From NCBI GenBank assembly GCA_937907035.1, contig CALCTX010000363.1, forward strand, positions 1 to 8,443: 8,443 nucleotides of DNA, read 5' to 3'. Below are positions 1 through 6,029 of the stretch, piece after piece. The notes under the pieces are model-generated. The model saw only the letters and a list, made by a program, of their open reading frames with translations, ran no database searches and was not told the origin of the DNA. Position 1 is the stretch's first letter, and each line of letters begins with the position of its first letter. The stretch comes from an uncultured Selenomonadales bacterium (GTDB lineage Bacteria; Bacillota_C; Negativicutes; Selenomonadales; Selenomonadaceae). The translations under genes and the position numbers were made by a program.

Positions 1-67
1 TTATAGTCGTAATATCCATGAAGGGATTTGCATGATAAAAAACGCCTTTATTCTCTGCTTCGGACAT
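1..67 (-). CDS. Possible start of an unrecognised protein, cut by window edge
   Basis: An open frame on the minus strand begins at ATG 65-67 and runs off the left edge with 22 codons visible (start MSEAENKGVF). It lies downstream of the 136-543 gene in the same direction, 68 bases after that stop, so the two could share a transcript. No convincing Shine-Dalgarno precedes the ATG, since the upstream stretch is pyrimidine-rich, and the frame stays open upstream, so the start is uncertain. Nothing in 22 residues identifies a family. A competing open frame on the plus strand (2-139) overlaps it. Confidence 0.3.
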   Translation of the reverse strand, partial: MSEAENKGVFYHANPFMDITTI

Positions 68-135
68 TGCTTGAAAACACAAGGGGAGAGCACCGGAAAT
101 GATACGTCTCCGGAAGAAAATGGAGAGAAACAGGC

Positions 136-543
136 TTAGTTCCTGACGGAATTGGCTTTTTGTTCAGCCAGTTTGATTTTCGATTTTAAGCGCTCAGCAT
201 TTTGGCGATGGAGATTGATTGCCAAAGTGATGCGCGCTTTTTCTTCTGTATTAAATTCATCATTTTTCAAGGCAGCCTCAATGCGATGGCAGCGGGATTC
301 AATTTCTTCCAGTTCATCTTCGAGCAATTTTGTTTCGCCAAAAATATGACCGTAAACGGTTCGCAGATTATTGATGATATTTTGGGCATAACCTGGTTCA
401 TCGGATATTTTTTCGAGATATTCGGCAATATTGCGGATAATATCAAATGGATCAGTTCCACTTTCGATCATGGCAAGCAATTCGGTTTTTAAAATTTGAG
501 CATTTCCGTTTTTAACATTGATAGCAGGTGTTTGTTCTGACAT
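136..543 (-). CDS. Small helical, coiled-coil cytoplasmic protein of unknown function
   Basis: This encodes 135 residues starting MSEQTPAINV. The start is supported by a ribosome site AAGGAAG about eight bases upstream and an extended -10 promoter further up. The protein has no signal peptide or membrane segment. Residues about 10-70 look alpha-helical, and about 75-130 are rich in Glu, Lys and Arg with leucine/isoleucine spacing typical of a coiled coil or long helical hairpin. No catalytic or metal-binding motif is visible. It is divergently transcribed from the thi operon across a shared control region, so co-regulation or a regulatory role is possible, but there is no recognisable DNA-binding fold. 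I do not recognise the family. That it is a gene is well supported; its function is not. Confidence 0.8.
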   Translation of the reverse strand: MSEQTPAINVKNGNAQILKTELLAMIESGTDPFDIIRNIAEYLEKISDEPGYAQNIINNLRTVYGHIFGETKLLEDELEEIESRCHRIEAALKNDEFNTEEKARITLAINLHRQNAERLKSKIKLAEQKANSVRN

Positions 544-579
544 ATTTCATACTTCCTTTGCGGAGATATATTTTTTATA

Positions 580-585
580 AGTATA
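580..585 (-). promoter_or_regulatory. Extended -10 promoter of the 136-543 gene
   Basis: On the minus strand the motif TGTTATACT gives an extended -10 (TGn-TATACT) about 37 bases upstream of the ATG. No good -35 is seen at 17 bases, which is common for extended -10 promoters. It lies at the left end of the shared divergent region. Confidence 0.5.
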
Positions 586-610
586 ACAGAAAAGAGAGCT
601 ATATGGTGAG

Positions 611-651
611 ATAAAGTTTATTGAAACGCTGATCATGAGGAAAAACTTTAT
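611..651. repeat. Inverted repeat, 9-bp perfect arms
   Basis: Arms ATAAAGTTT (611-619) and AAACTTTAT (643-651) are perfect inverted repeats. The space between them contains one AACGCT site (625-630). It lies between the two divergent promoters and has no T tract suited to a terminator, so a protein-binding or DNA-structure role is more likely. Confidence 0.5.
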
Positions 652-743
652 TATTTCACATTTGGAGCGTTATTGCGAAAAAATTTTCGTTGAAACGCTT
701 GCCGGAGAAGAAAGAGCGTTGCACTTTTCTGAAATATAGCGTT
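621..743. promoter_or_regulatory. Cluster of five AGCGTT/AACGCT sites, probable operator array
   Basis: The hexamer AGCGTT occurs at 666-671, 715-720 and 738-743, and its complement AACGCT at 625-630 and 694-699. Two copies extend to an identical 10-mer TTGAAACGCT (621-630 and 690-699). The copies at 666 and 694 are the ends of a 34-base dyad that also has inner arms CGAAAA/TTTTCG (676-681, 684-689). The last two copies overlap the -35 and abut the -10 of the operon promoter, where a bound repressor would block polymerase. The binding protein is unknown. Confidence 0.55.
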
Positions 744-748
744 ATAAT
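719..748 (+). promoter_or_regulatory. Promoter of the symporter-thiM-thiE operon
   Basis: A perfect -10 TATAAT (743-748) lies 18 bases after a weak -35 TTGCAC (719-724). The expected start near 755 leaves a leader of only about 27 bases before the ATG, which contains the ribosome site GGAGGT (767-772) and no room for a TPP riboswitch. Confidence 0.6.
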
Positions 749-781
749 AAAGCTGTGGGATATTTTGGAGGTATGTAGTTA

Positions 782-2158
782 ATGTCGATGTCTTCGTTTC
801 AGTTCGTTGTGATGATATTTACGGTAACTGTGGTGATCGGAGCCGGATTATATGCGGCCCGTTCGGTACAGTCAGCTGAAGGTTATAGTTTGGGCGGTCG
901 TTCGGCAACTGCGACATTAGTTGCCGGAAGTATTGCCGGTACAGTTGTCGGTGGCGGGGCTACAGTCGGTACGGCGCAATTGGCCTATACAATGGGCCTT
1001 TCTGCGTGGTGGTTTACTTTGGGATCAGGTATAAGCTTTATAATTATGGGTATATTTTACGCCCGCCCGCTCAGAATGACAGGGTTGGAGACTATTCCCC
1101 AGTATTTATCGGCAAATTACGGAGAAAAAGCGGGAAAAATTGCCAGCGTTTTGTCGTCTGTAGGTATGTTTTTTGCTGCAGTATCGAGTTCGTTGCCGGC
1201 AATAAAAATAATTTCAGTCCTTTTCGGTATCTCCGTATATGCTGCAGCGGCTTTGCAAGCAATATTGGTTTTGGCGTATGTATTTTTTGGCGGTATGAAG
1301 ACGGCTGGTGTCGGTGGGATCCTGAAAATGGCGGTTATTTGGGCCAGCTTGTTTTTTGCCGGTTTTTCTGCTTTTTGGTTGTTGCACACGGATGTGGCAA
1401 TTAGTACAGCGTTGCCTGATTTTCCCTGGTATTCCCTGGTCGGAGCCGGAACAGCAAATGCCGCAGCAAATTTATTTTCTCTTATCGTGGGGATTATTTG
1501 TACTCAAACCTATATCCAGGCTATTTTTTCGGCCTCAAATCCGCGTACTGCCTCTGTAGGAGCGTTTGTTGCAGCTCTTATCGTTATTCCGGTCGGCTTG
1601 CCCAGTGCATTTATTGGAATTTATATGCATATTACGCAGCCGGATATTGCACCGATATTGGTTTTGCCGACATATTTGCTGCAACAGGTTCCTGAATGGT
1701 TGGGCGGAATTGCGATGGGGGGCATAATGCTGTCTCTGATCAGCAGTCTGGGCGGAATGTCGTTGGGCATGGGAACAATTCTTTCCCGGGACGTGATATC
1801 GCCATTTTTTAAAATATCGGAAGGCAATAAACAATTATTGGTAACGAGGGCAGCAGTTGTAGCAATAATGGTCATTGCTATTATTTTTTCGATTATTTAT
1901 CTTGATTCGCAGATATTAATGTGGAATTATCTGTCTATGGCATTACGGGGATGTGGAATATTCTTGCCGCTGACTATTGCCCTGTTCCGGCCAAAATGCA
2001 TTCATCCGGCCTGGGCAATCGTTTCAATGGTTTTGAGTGTGTTGGCGGCAGTCTGTGCTACTGTGATCGGTTCGGCAATAAAACCTTTGTTTATTGGTTT
2101 GGCTGTAAGTTTGGTAATACTTATTCCCGGCTATTTTTTACAGCGAAGAAGGGCATAG
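782..2158 (+). CDS. Sodium:solute symporter (SSS family), probable thiamine-precursor importer
   Basis: This encodes 458 residues, almost all of them hydrophobic helices, consistent with the roughly 13-helix sodium:solute symporter family (TC 2.A.21). Near the N-terminus the stretch YSLGGRSATA matches the usual SSS motif after helix 1. In the helix around residues 310-338, S321-S322 followed by LSRDV (334-338) resembles the family's sodium-binding Ser pair and downstream signature. GGAGGT lies nine bases before the ATG; a second ATG at codon 3 is possible. The stop overlaps the ribosome site of thiM, so the genes are tightly coupled. Context suggests import of hydroxyethylthiazole, HMP or a related thiamine fragment into the cytoplasm. 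The substrate is inference, as this family also carries sugars, proline and pantothenate. Confidence 0.88.
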   Translation: MSMSSFQFVVMIFTVTVVIGAGLYAARSVQSAEGYSLGGRSATATLVAGSIAGTVVGGGATVGTAQLAYTMGLSAWWFTLGSGISFIIMGIFYARPLRMTGLETIPQYLSANYGEKAGKIASVLSSVGMFFAAVSSSLPAIKIISVLFGISVYAAAALQAILVLAYVFFGGMKTAGVGGILKMAVIWASLFFAGFSAFWLLHTDVAISTALPDFPWYSLVGAGTANAAANLFSLIVGIICTQTYIQAIFSASNPRTASVGAFVAALIVIPVGLPSAFIGIYMHITQPDIAPILVLPTYLLQQVPEWLGGIAMGGIMLSLISSLGGMSLGMGTILSRDVISPFFKISEGNKQLLVTRAAVVAIMVIAIIFSIIYLDSQILMWNYLSMALRGCGIFLPLTIALFRPKCIHPAWAIVSMVLSVLAAVCATVIGSAIKPLFIGLAVSLVILIPGYFLQRRRA

Positions 2159-2171
2159 GAGGTATAATACT

Positions 2172-3008
2172 ATGCAGGAAAAAGAAATTCGGGCACGGAT
2201 CAAAGAGGCGATAGATAATGTCAGAAAGAACGTACCCTTGGTTCCGTCAATGACAAATATAGTAACTGTAAGTTATGTTGCGGATGCGCAATTGGCAGTC
2301 GGGGCGTCAGCGGCGATGGTAAATCTCCCGGATGAGGGAGAAAAACTGGCTTCGATCAGTAATGCGTTTTATTTTAATTTAGGAACATTCTCGACAGAAT
2401 TAGCCGCGACAATTTCCCGGACAATAAGAGTGTTGAAAAACGAAAAGAAAAATTGGGTGCTCGATCCGGTGGGAATTGGAATGGGCGGATTGCGGACAGA
2501 TACTTTGATGATGCTTCGGGAATTTCCACCGCAGATCATTCGGGGCAATGCATCAGAAATAATTGCTTTAGCCAATTTGTGGGGGCTTCATACCGGAACG
2601 GCAGCAGCTGATATCAAAGGCGTAGATTCCACTGCTGATACCAAAAGTGCCCGGCAGTCGGCAATATTGCTTGCTCAGCATATAAAAGGGGCGGTGGCTG
2701 TTTCCGGTGATGTTGATTTGATAACGGATGGAAAAGTTGTATATTGGGTTGCGGGAGGATCGGAACTTTTTACTAAAATTGCCGGATCTGGTTGTGCGCT
2801 TGGGGGCGTGATCGCAGCTTATGCAGCTGTGGATTGCGACCCGCTTATAGCCGCGTTGACTGGAAGCGTTGTGTTTAAAACGGCAGGAATTCGGGCAGCG
2901 AAACAAGCTGACAGCCCGGCAAGCTTTAAAATAGCATTCCTTGATGAACTGTATCGTTTGGCAGCCAATGATGCAATAACAATGCCGTTTGTTGAAGAGG
3001 ATGCATAA
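2172..3008 (+). CDS. thiM: Hydroxyethylthiazole kinase
   Basis: ThiM phosphorylates 4-methyl-5-(2-hydroxyethyl)thiazole with ATP in thiamine salvage. The 278-residue product is of normal length. Recognisable blocks in order are the substrate-loop region P22-x-x-x-x-M-T-N29, LDPVGIGMGG near 95, IRGNASE near 123, GVDST near 149, SGDVDLITDG near 180, and AGSGC (204-208), in which C208 matches the family's catalytic cysteine. The C-terminal ASFKIAFLDEL block also matches. Two points are odd: P25 replaces the His common in the LVHxxTN motif, and the segment after LDPVG reads GMGGLR rather than the more usual GATPYR type. The perfect ribosome site AGGAGGT overlaps the previous stop and sits eight bases before the ATG. 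It lies second in the operon, directly before thiE. Confidence 0.93.
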   Translation: MQEKEIRARIKEAIDNVRKNVPLVPSMTNIVTVSYVADAQLAVGASAAMVNLPDEGEKLASISNAFYFNLGTFSTELAATISRTIRVLKNEKKNWVLDPVGIGMGGLRTDTLMMLREFPPQIIRGNASEIIALANLWGLHTGTAAADIKGVDSTADTKSARQSAILLAQHIKGAVAVSGDVDLITDGKVVYWVAGGSELFTKIAGSGCALGGVIAAYAAVDCDPLIAALTGSVVFKTAGIRAAKQADSPASFKIAFLDELYRLAANDAITMPFVEEDA

Positions 3009-3010
3009 AA

Positions 3011-3721
3011 ATGGCAGGTCAAAAAAGAGAGTTTGACGTGTCAGCCTATTTGGTCATCGGACCGGAAAATACATTGGGACGGTCAGTTGAAGAGATTATA
3101 AAAGCGGCTGTATCAAAAGGATTTTCTTTTGTCCAGTTGCGGTCAAAAGTCACTGAAGCACGGGATTTGATAACTTTATCAGCTGCAACAGACAGAGTTT
3201 TGACGGAAATTGGCAAGCGGCAAGAGGTTACTTTTGTAATAAATGACCGGCTGGATGTAGTGCTGGCGGCCCGTGAGCAGGGTATAAAAGTAGATGGTAT
3301 TCATGTCGGTCAGCAGGATATTCCTCCGGAAATTTGCCGCAAATATTTAGGAAAAGATGCGATCATCGGTCTTTCGGCACCGACAGAAGATTTACTGTCT
3401 TATGTGCAAAATATTAAATTACCGGATATTGATTATCTTGGTGCAGGACCGTTGCATCCAACGCTGACAAAAAAAGACTGCGGACTGCAACAGGATGGTC
3501 GGATCATTACCCGTAGTTTGGCAGAATTAACAGAGTTGGCAAAGATTAGTCCTTGGCCGGTAGTAGTGGGCGGCGGGGTCAAACTGAATGATTTGCCGGT
3601 ATTAGCAGCAACCGGTGTGAATGGCTTTTTCGTTGTTTCGGCGGTTACAGAAGCCGCTGATACATTGCGGGCAGCCGAAGAACTGGTTTCTTGCTGGAAA
3701 AATAGTACACATATTAAGTGA
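3011..3721 (+). CDS. thiE: Thiamine-phosphate synthase
   Basis: ThiE joins HMP-pyrophosphate and hydroxyethylthiazole phosphate to give thiamine monophosphate in the cytoplasm. The 236-residue TIM-barrel protein has all the main family blocks: Q42-L-R-S-K46, I-N78-D79-R80 with D82 (pyrophosphate and Mg contacts), DGIHVGQQD (95-103), GLS (120-122), the GPxxPTxTKxD block as G146-P147 to D156, GGG (187-189) and VVSAV near 205. It is slightly longer than the usual 210-220 residues because of a short N-terminal extension and C-terminal tail. The ATG begins two bases after the thiM stop, with a ribosome site AGAGG inside the end of thiM, so translation is probably coupled. It uses the product of ThiM; its other substrate needs ThiD, which is not in the window. 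Confidence 0.94.
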   Translation: MAGQKREFDVSAYLVIGPENTLGRSVEEIIKAAVSKGFSFVQLRSKVTEARDLITLSAATDRVLTEIGKRQEVTFVINDRLDVVLAAREQGIKVDGIHVGQQDIPPEICRKYLGKDAIIGLSAPTEDLLSYVQNIKLPDIDYLGAGPLHPTLTKKDCGLQQDGRIITRSLAELTELAKISPWPVVVGGGVKLNDLPVLAATGVNGFFVVSAVTEAADTLRAAEELVSCWKNSTHIK

Positions 3722-3731
3722 GGAAACAAAT

Positions 3732-4442
3732 ATGGCAGTAGGTATTTCTTTAAAGCCTGATCAAAAAATACGGCTTGTAGCGGTAGGAGATAAAGAAGTC
3801 GATATTGCGGCAAAGGTAAGTGAAATAAGATACGCATATACATCAATTTCTTTTCCTTATCTTGATGAGAAGATATATGTTGCACTGGCAACCAAAGTTC
3901 CAGAGGGAACGCCGTTTACATTTACAGCTGGTAACACCTATGGTTTGTTTACTTTTTCTTGTAAATATCGCAGCAGTGCATTGTTGCCGGAAAGATTAAT
4001 ATATTTTGATCATCCGGTAATAGTTGACAGAACTCAGCAACGTGATTTTATTCGTATTCCGTTTTCTGCAGATGTGAGTTATTCGGTTGTAATAGGAGAT
4101 GTCAGTCAGGCACTTGGCAAATCGGTAACCGGGAAAACCGTATTGAAGGGGGATAGCTTTAAAAAAGGAAAAACAATAAATATTTCGGCAGGTGGCATGT
4201 TGTTACGTCTTCCGGAAAAAGTTGAGAAAGGGGCAAACATTGGTATAATTGTAGATTTGCCGGGTTTGGATGCTTTTACAATAGTGGCGGAAACAATGCA
4301 CTGCAGTATAGTGGACGATGAAGATGATGTTTACGATGTAGGCGTAAAGTTTGAAGAGCAGATAAAAAATAGTTCGGATAATATAAAATATTCTCGGGCC
4401 TTGGCTGTCGTTCAGCGTGAGTGGTTACACCAAAACAAATAG
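3732..4442 (+). CDS. YcgR-like PilZ domain protein, c-di-GMP effector
   Basis: This encodes 236 residues. The start at 3732 is chosen because GAGGAAA lies just before it and the frame upstream runs inside thiE. Residues about 8-95 match a YcgR-type N-terminal beta-barrel in style. The C-terminal PilZ domain shows both c-di-GMP motifs: RxxxR at R104-D-F-I-R108 and NxSxxG at N150-I-S-A-G-G155. The roughly 40 residues between the motifs are somewhat more than usual. Such proteins bind c-di-GMP and typically brake flagellar motors or control exopolysaccharide. It follows thiE by ten bases and so is probably co-transcribed with the thiamine genes, an unusual pairing with no obvious functional link. 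No membrane segment is seen. The domain call is strong; the cellular target is unknown. Confidence 0.88.
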   Translation: MAVGISLKPDQKIRLVAVGDKEVDIAAKVSEIRYAYTSISFPYLDEKIYVALATKVPEGTPFTFTAGNTYGLFTFSCKYRSSALLPERLIYFDHPVIVDRTQQRDFIRIPFSADVSYSVVIGDVSQALGKSVTGKTVLKGDSFKKGKTINISAGGMLLRLPEKVEKGANIGIIVDLPGLDAFTIVAETMHCSIVDDEDDVYDVGVKFEEQIKNSSDNIKYSRALAVVQREWLHQNK

Positions 4443-4563
4443 GACGAACAGATCAGCAAAGGTTAGATCCGAACGATGTTAATTGGTATTTTCGGAGTAT
4501 CGGGAAGACAAGTGTTTTTTAAGAGATAATGATTTGATCAAAAATGAAAGGATGTTCAAGGAT

Positions 4564-5139
4564 ATGAATATTTTATTGCAGATAAAGAAAATAGGGGCAG
4601 CTGCGGTAATGGCAGGAGTACTCTGCAGTCCGTTTGTTGGGACGGCAGGGACTTGTTTTGCGGCAGCAGAGGGGGTTATTCAGATGGCAGAAGCAGATAC
4701 AAATAAGATTCAGGGACGCAATGTTGGCAAAAAATGCCGCGTGCATTATCGTGGTACACTAAATGATGGTACTCAGTTTGATTCCTCTTATGACAGAGGA
4801 GAACCGATAGAATTTGTTTGCGGGGCAGGGCAAATGATAAAAGGGTTTGATGCAGCAGTAGCTGACATGGAAGTTGGCAGTGAAAAAGATATTCATCTTA
4901 CTCCGGAGGAAGCATACGGCCCGCATAATCCTGAAGCAGTTTTCACAGTAGAAATAGCAAAACTCCCCGGTTCGGAAACCTTATCAACAGGAGACAGGGC
5001 GGTTTTAACCAATTCAGCCGGGCAGCCGATACCGGTTAAAGTTATTGAAAAGACGGCAGAAACGATCACGTTTGATGCTAACCATGAAATGGCCGGCAAA
5101 GAATTAAATTTCCATATTCAGTTAGTGGAAGTACTCTGA
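4564..5139 (+). CDS. Exported SlyD-type FKBP peptidyl-prolyl isomerase
   Basis: FKBP enzymes catalyse cis-trans isomerisation at proline and act as folding helpers. With the ATG at 4564 the protein has 191 residues: a signal peptide (basic K8-K9, hydrophobic 10-30, likely cleavage after A33), then an FKBP fold from about residue 48. Active-site positions are recognisable: Y62, F72-D73, F84, M91-I92, F95 and Y118. After AYG the chain continues with an insert-in-flap segment and returns through NHEMAGKELNF, as in SlyD, but it lacks SlyD's His-rich tail. ATG 4552 and an in-frame TTG at 4483 are other possible starts; 4564 gives the cleanest signal peptide, with AAAGGA about 11 bases upstream. 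No strict lipobox is present. It is probably periplasmic or envelope-located in a two-membrane cell. It may be on the thi transcript, because no terminator is clear in 4443-4563. Confidence 0.9.
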   Translation: MNILLQIKKIGAAAVMAGVLCSPFVGTAGTCFAAAEGVIQMAEADTNKIQGRNVGKKCRVHYRGTLNDGTQFDSSYDRGEPIEFVCGAGQMIKGFDAAVADMEVGSEKDIHLTPEEAYGPHNPEAVFTVEIAKLPGSETLSTGDRAVLTNSAGQPIPVKVIEKTAETITFDANHEMAGKELNFHIQLVEVL

Positions 5140-5194
5140 AACAGAATAAAGATGTAGCATAAATTGATAGATGGCACAAAAACAGGTAAATAAA

Positions 5195-5220
5195 AAGGCT
5201 TCCGATTACTCGGAAGCCTT
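5195..5220 (-). terminator. Rho-independent terminator of tRNA-Thr
   Basis: A perfect 11-bp stem (AAGGCTTCCGA at 5195-5205, TCGGAAGCCTT at 5210-5220) closes a four-base loop. Read on the minus strand it is followed by CCTTTTTATTTACC, a good U tract just after the tRNA. On the plus strand the tail is GATTTAC, so it would be only a weak terminator for the FKBP gene. Confidence 0.85.
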
Positions 5221-5228
5221 GATTTACA

Positions 5229-5304
5229 TGGAGCTGATTATAGGATTCGAACCTACGACCTGCTCATTACGAATGAGCTGCTCTACCAACTGAGCTAAAT
5301 CAGC
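5229..5304 (-). tRNA. tRNA-Thr (anticodon CGU, codon ACG)
   Basis: The minus strand folds into a full cloverleaf of 76 bases including an encoded CCA. Acceptor arms are GCTGATT and AATCAGC. The D arm is GCTC/GAGC with loop AGTTGGTA. The anticodon stem is GCTCA/TGAGC with loop TTCGTAA, giving anticodon CGT. The T arm is GTAGG/CCTAT with loop TTCGAAT. The discriminator is T73 followed by CCA. It reads the ACG codon of threonine. It has its own promoter upstream and a terminator downstream, so it is a single-gene unit. Confidence 0.97.
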
Positions 5305-5324
5305 ACAACTATTACAATATCGTT

Positions 5325-5353
5325 ATTTTATCGCAAAAACAAATTGTTGTCAA
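5325..5353 (-). promoter_or_regulatory. Strong sigma-A promoter of tRNA-Thr
   Basis: On the minus strand a perfect -35 TTGACA (5348-5353) is followed after exactly 17 bases by -10 TAAAAT (5325-5330). Transcription should start near 5318, about 14 bases before the mature tRNA 5' end at 5304. Confidence 0.88.
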
Positions 5354-5364
5354 TAATTTGTTTT
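5336..5364. repeat. Palindrome over the tRNA-Thr -35 box
   Basis: Arms AAAACAAATT (5336-5345) and AATTTGTTTT (5355-5364) are perfect 10-bp inverted repeats around a nine-base centre that contains the -35 (5348-5353). As DNA it is operator-like. It cannot act in the tRNA transcript because it lies upstream of the expected start. AT-rich chance symmetry is possible. Confidence 0.5.
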
Positions 5365-5457
5365 GGTAAGAGGATATTTCGAACCTATTTATGGTAAGAA
5401 AATCGTGCTTTGCTTATAGCAACAGAGATTGGATGTCTGCTGACACAAGCTTTGATG

Positions 5458-5473
5458 AAAAGCCGCGGCTTTT
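5458..5473 (-). terminator. Possible terminator of the double-glycine peptide gene
   Basis: A perfect 16-base palindrome (AAAAGCCG/CGGCTTTT) lies 23 bases past the stop of the 5497-5724 gene. As RNA it forms a 6-bp stem with a CGCG loop. On the minus strand the T tract after the stem is short (TTTTC); on the plus strand it is longer (six T). It is weak but the only terminator candidate here. Confidence 0.4.
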
Positions 5474-5496
5474 TTGATGGCTATTGCCGTTTCTGA

Positions 5497-5724
5497 TTAT
5501 GGTTTTAGTGCGTTGCCGTCTATTTGTGCTATTGAACGGTCTATTTCCTTTTTGATTGTTCGCCTGTCCTCATCTGTACAAGTGTCGGTTGCGGGATTGA
5601 TAGCTTTTTCCTTTAAGGTTTTTAATATATCAATGGTACTTTGAACTGCACCTTCGCCGCCGGCGACCATTTCCAGCTCTCCCTCGGTCAGTTTTCTCTT
5701 TCCTTCTTTATTCGTTGCCGTCAT
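5497..5724 (-). CDS. Double-glycine leader peptide with flagellin-like core
   Basis: This encodes 75 residues. The ATG at 5722-5724 follows AAGGAGG by 11 bases; an upstream in-frame TTG lies inside that ribosome site and is unlikely. Residues 1-23 form a leader ending LTEGELEMVAGG, which fits LSxxELxxVxGG of peptides cut by peptidase-containing (C39) ABC exporters. The predicted 52-residue core has one Cys (C49), many charged residues and no long hydrophobic stretch, unlike pore-forming class II bacteriocins. Its part from L34 on, including DTCTDEDRRTIKKEID (47-62) and IAQID (65-69), resembles the flagellin N-terminal D1 helices (typical pattern KELAVQ...DRxAIQxEIxQL...EID). No exporter, immunity or modification gene is visible nearby. 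The leader call is firm; the flagellin link is from memory of the consensus and needs a profile search. Confidence 0.75.
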   Translation of the reverse strand: MTATNKEGKRKLTEGELEMVAGGEGAVQSTIDILKTLKEKAINPATDTCTDEDRRTIKKEIDRSIAQIDGNALKP

Positions 5725-5766
5725 GCTGAAGTCAGCCTCCTTCAAATATATTGTTTCTCTACAGCT

Positions 5767-5795
5767 ATGTTAACATTCTTCCCTGTGATAGTCAA
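5767..5795 (-). promoter_or_regulatory. Promoter of the double-glycine peptide gene
   Basis: On the minus strand -35 TTGACT (5790-5795) and -10 TAACAT (5767-5772) are separated by exactly 17 bases, with a TG one base before the -10. The transcript would begin near 5760, giving a leader of about 36 bases with the AAGGAGG site. Confidence 0.7.
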
Positions 5796-5800
5796 TTAGC

Positions 5801-5830
5801 GGAGGCTTCCGGTATAGGGGGGAGGCCTGC
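5801..5830. promoter_or_regulatory. Pair of direct repeats just upstream of the peptide promoter
   Basis: GGAGGCTTCC (5801-5810) and GGAGGCCTGC (5821-5830) match at eight of ten bases and start 20 bases apart, about two helical turns. Read in the gene's direction, the nearer repeat ends five bases before the -35. Paired direct repeats at this place and spacing are typical of LytTR-type activators such as ComE or PlnC. The regulator itself is not in the window. Confidence 0.45.
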
Positions 5831-6029
5831 GTAAATTAAGAGCTGCATATTGAAAAAATGTCTGTTTCCATTAAAGTGTTAACTGCAAAGAAGGGAACAG
5901 GTGCTTTAATAGCGACTGCCCTGCATAAATTTTTATGCGGAAAAAAAGGAAAATCCGGCGGGATGTCGAATAATAAAAGAGAAAACAAAAGATTTTCCGA
6001 TACTAAATGATGAAATATGAGGGGGAAGT
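5831..6029. other. AT-rich spacer between divergent genes
   Basis: No coding frame with a ribosome site is seen here. It holds a 16-base palindrome-like element GCATAAAT/TTTTATGC (5923-5938), a long A-rich run (5941-5953), and 8-bp inverted arms GGAAAATC (5948-5955) and GATTTTCC (5991-5998). A weak promoter candidate for the 6030 gene is TTGAAA (5850-5855) with TAAAGT (5872-5877), 16 bases apart. The ribosome site GAGGGGGA (6019-6026) closes the stretch. Confidence 0.4.

Noticed and set aside
2..139. Open frame on the plus strand running in from the left edge to TAG 137-139
   Set aside because: Its 45 residues have no recognisable motif, it overlaps a more plausible minus-strand start (1-67), and its stop falls on the end of the 136-543 gene. 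It cannot be excluded as a gene end.
4483..4563. Upstream in-frame extension of the FKBP gene from TTG 4483
   Set aside because: It would put charged residues before a clear signal peptide, has no ribosome site and uses a rare start; ATG 4564 is preferred.
4443..4563. Terminator or promoter between the PilZ and FKBP genes
   Set aside because: There is only a 6-bp TCCGAA/TTCGGA pair with a long loop, far from the T run near 4515, and a -10 like GATAAT (4525-4530) without a spaced -35.
5391..5477. 28-codon plus-strand frame starting ATG 5391
   Set aside because: It has no ribosome site and its end lies inside the 5458-5473 palindrome.
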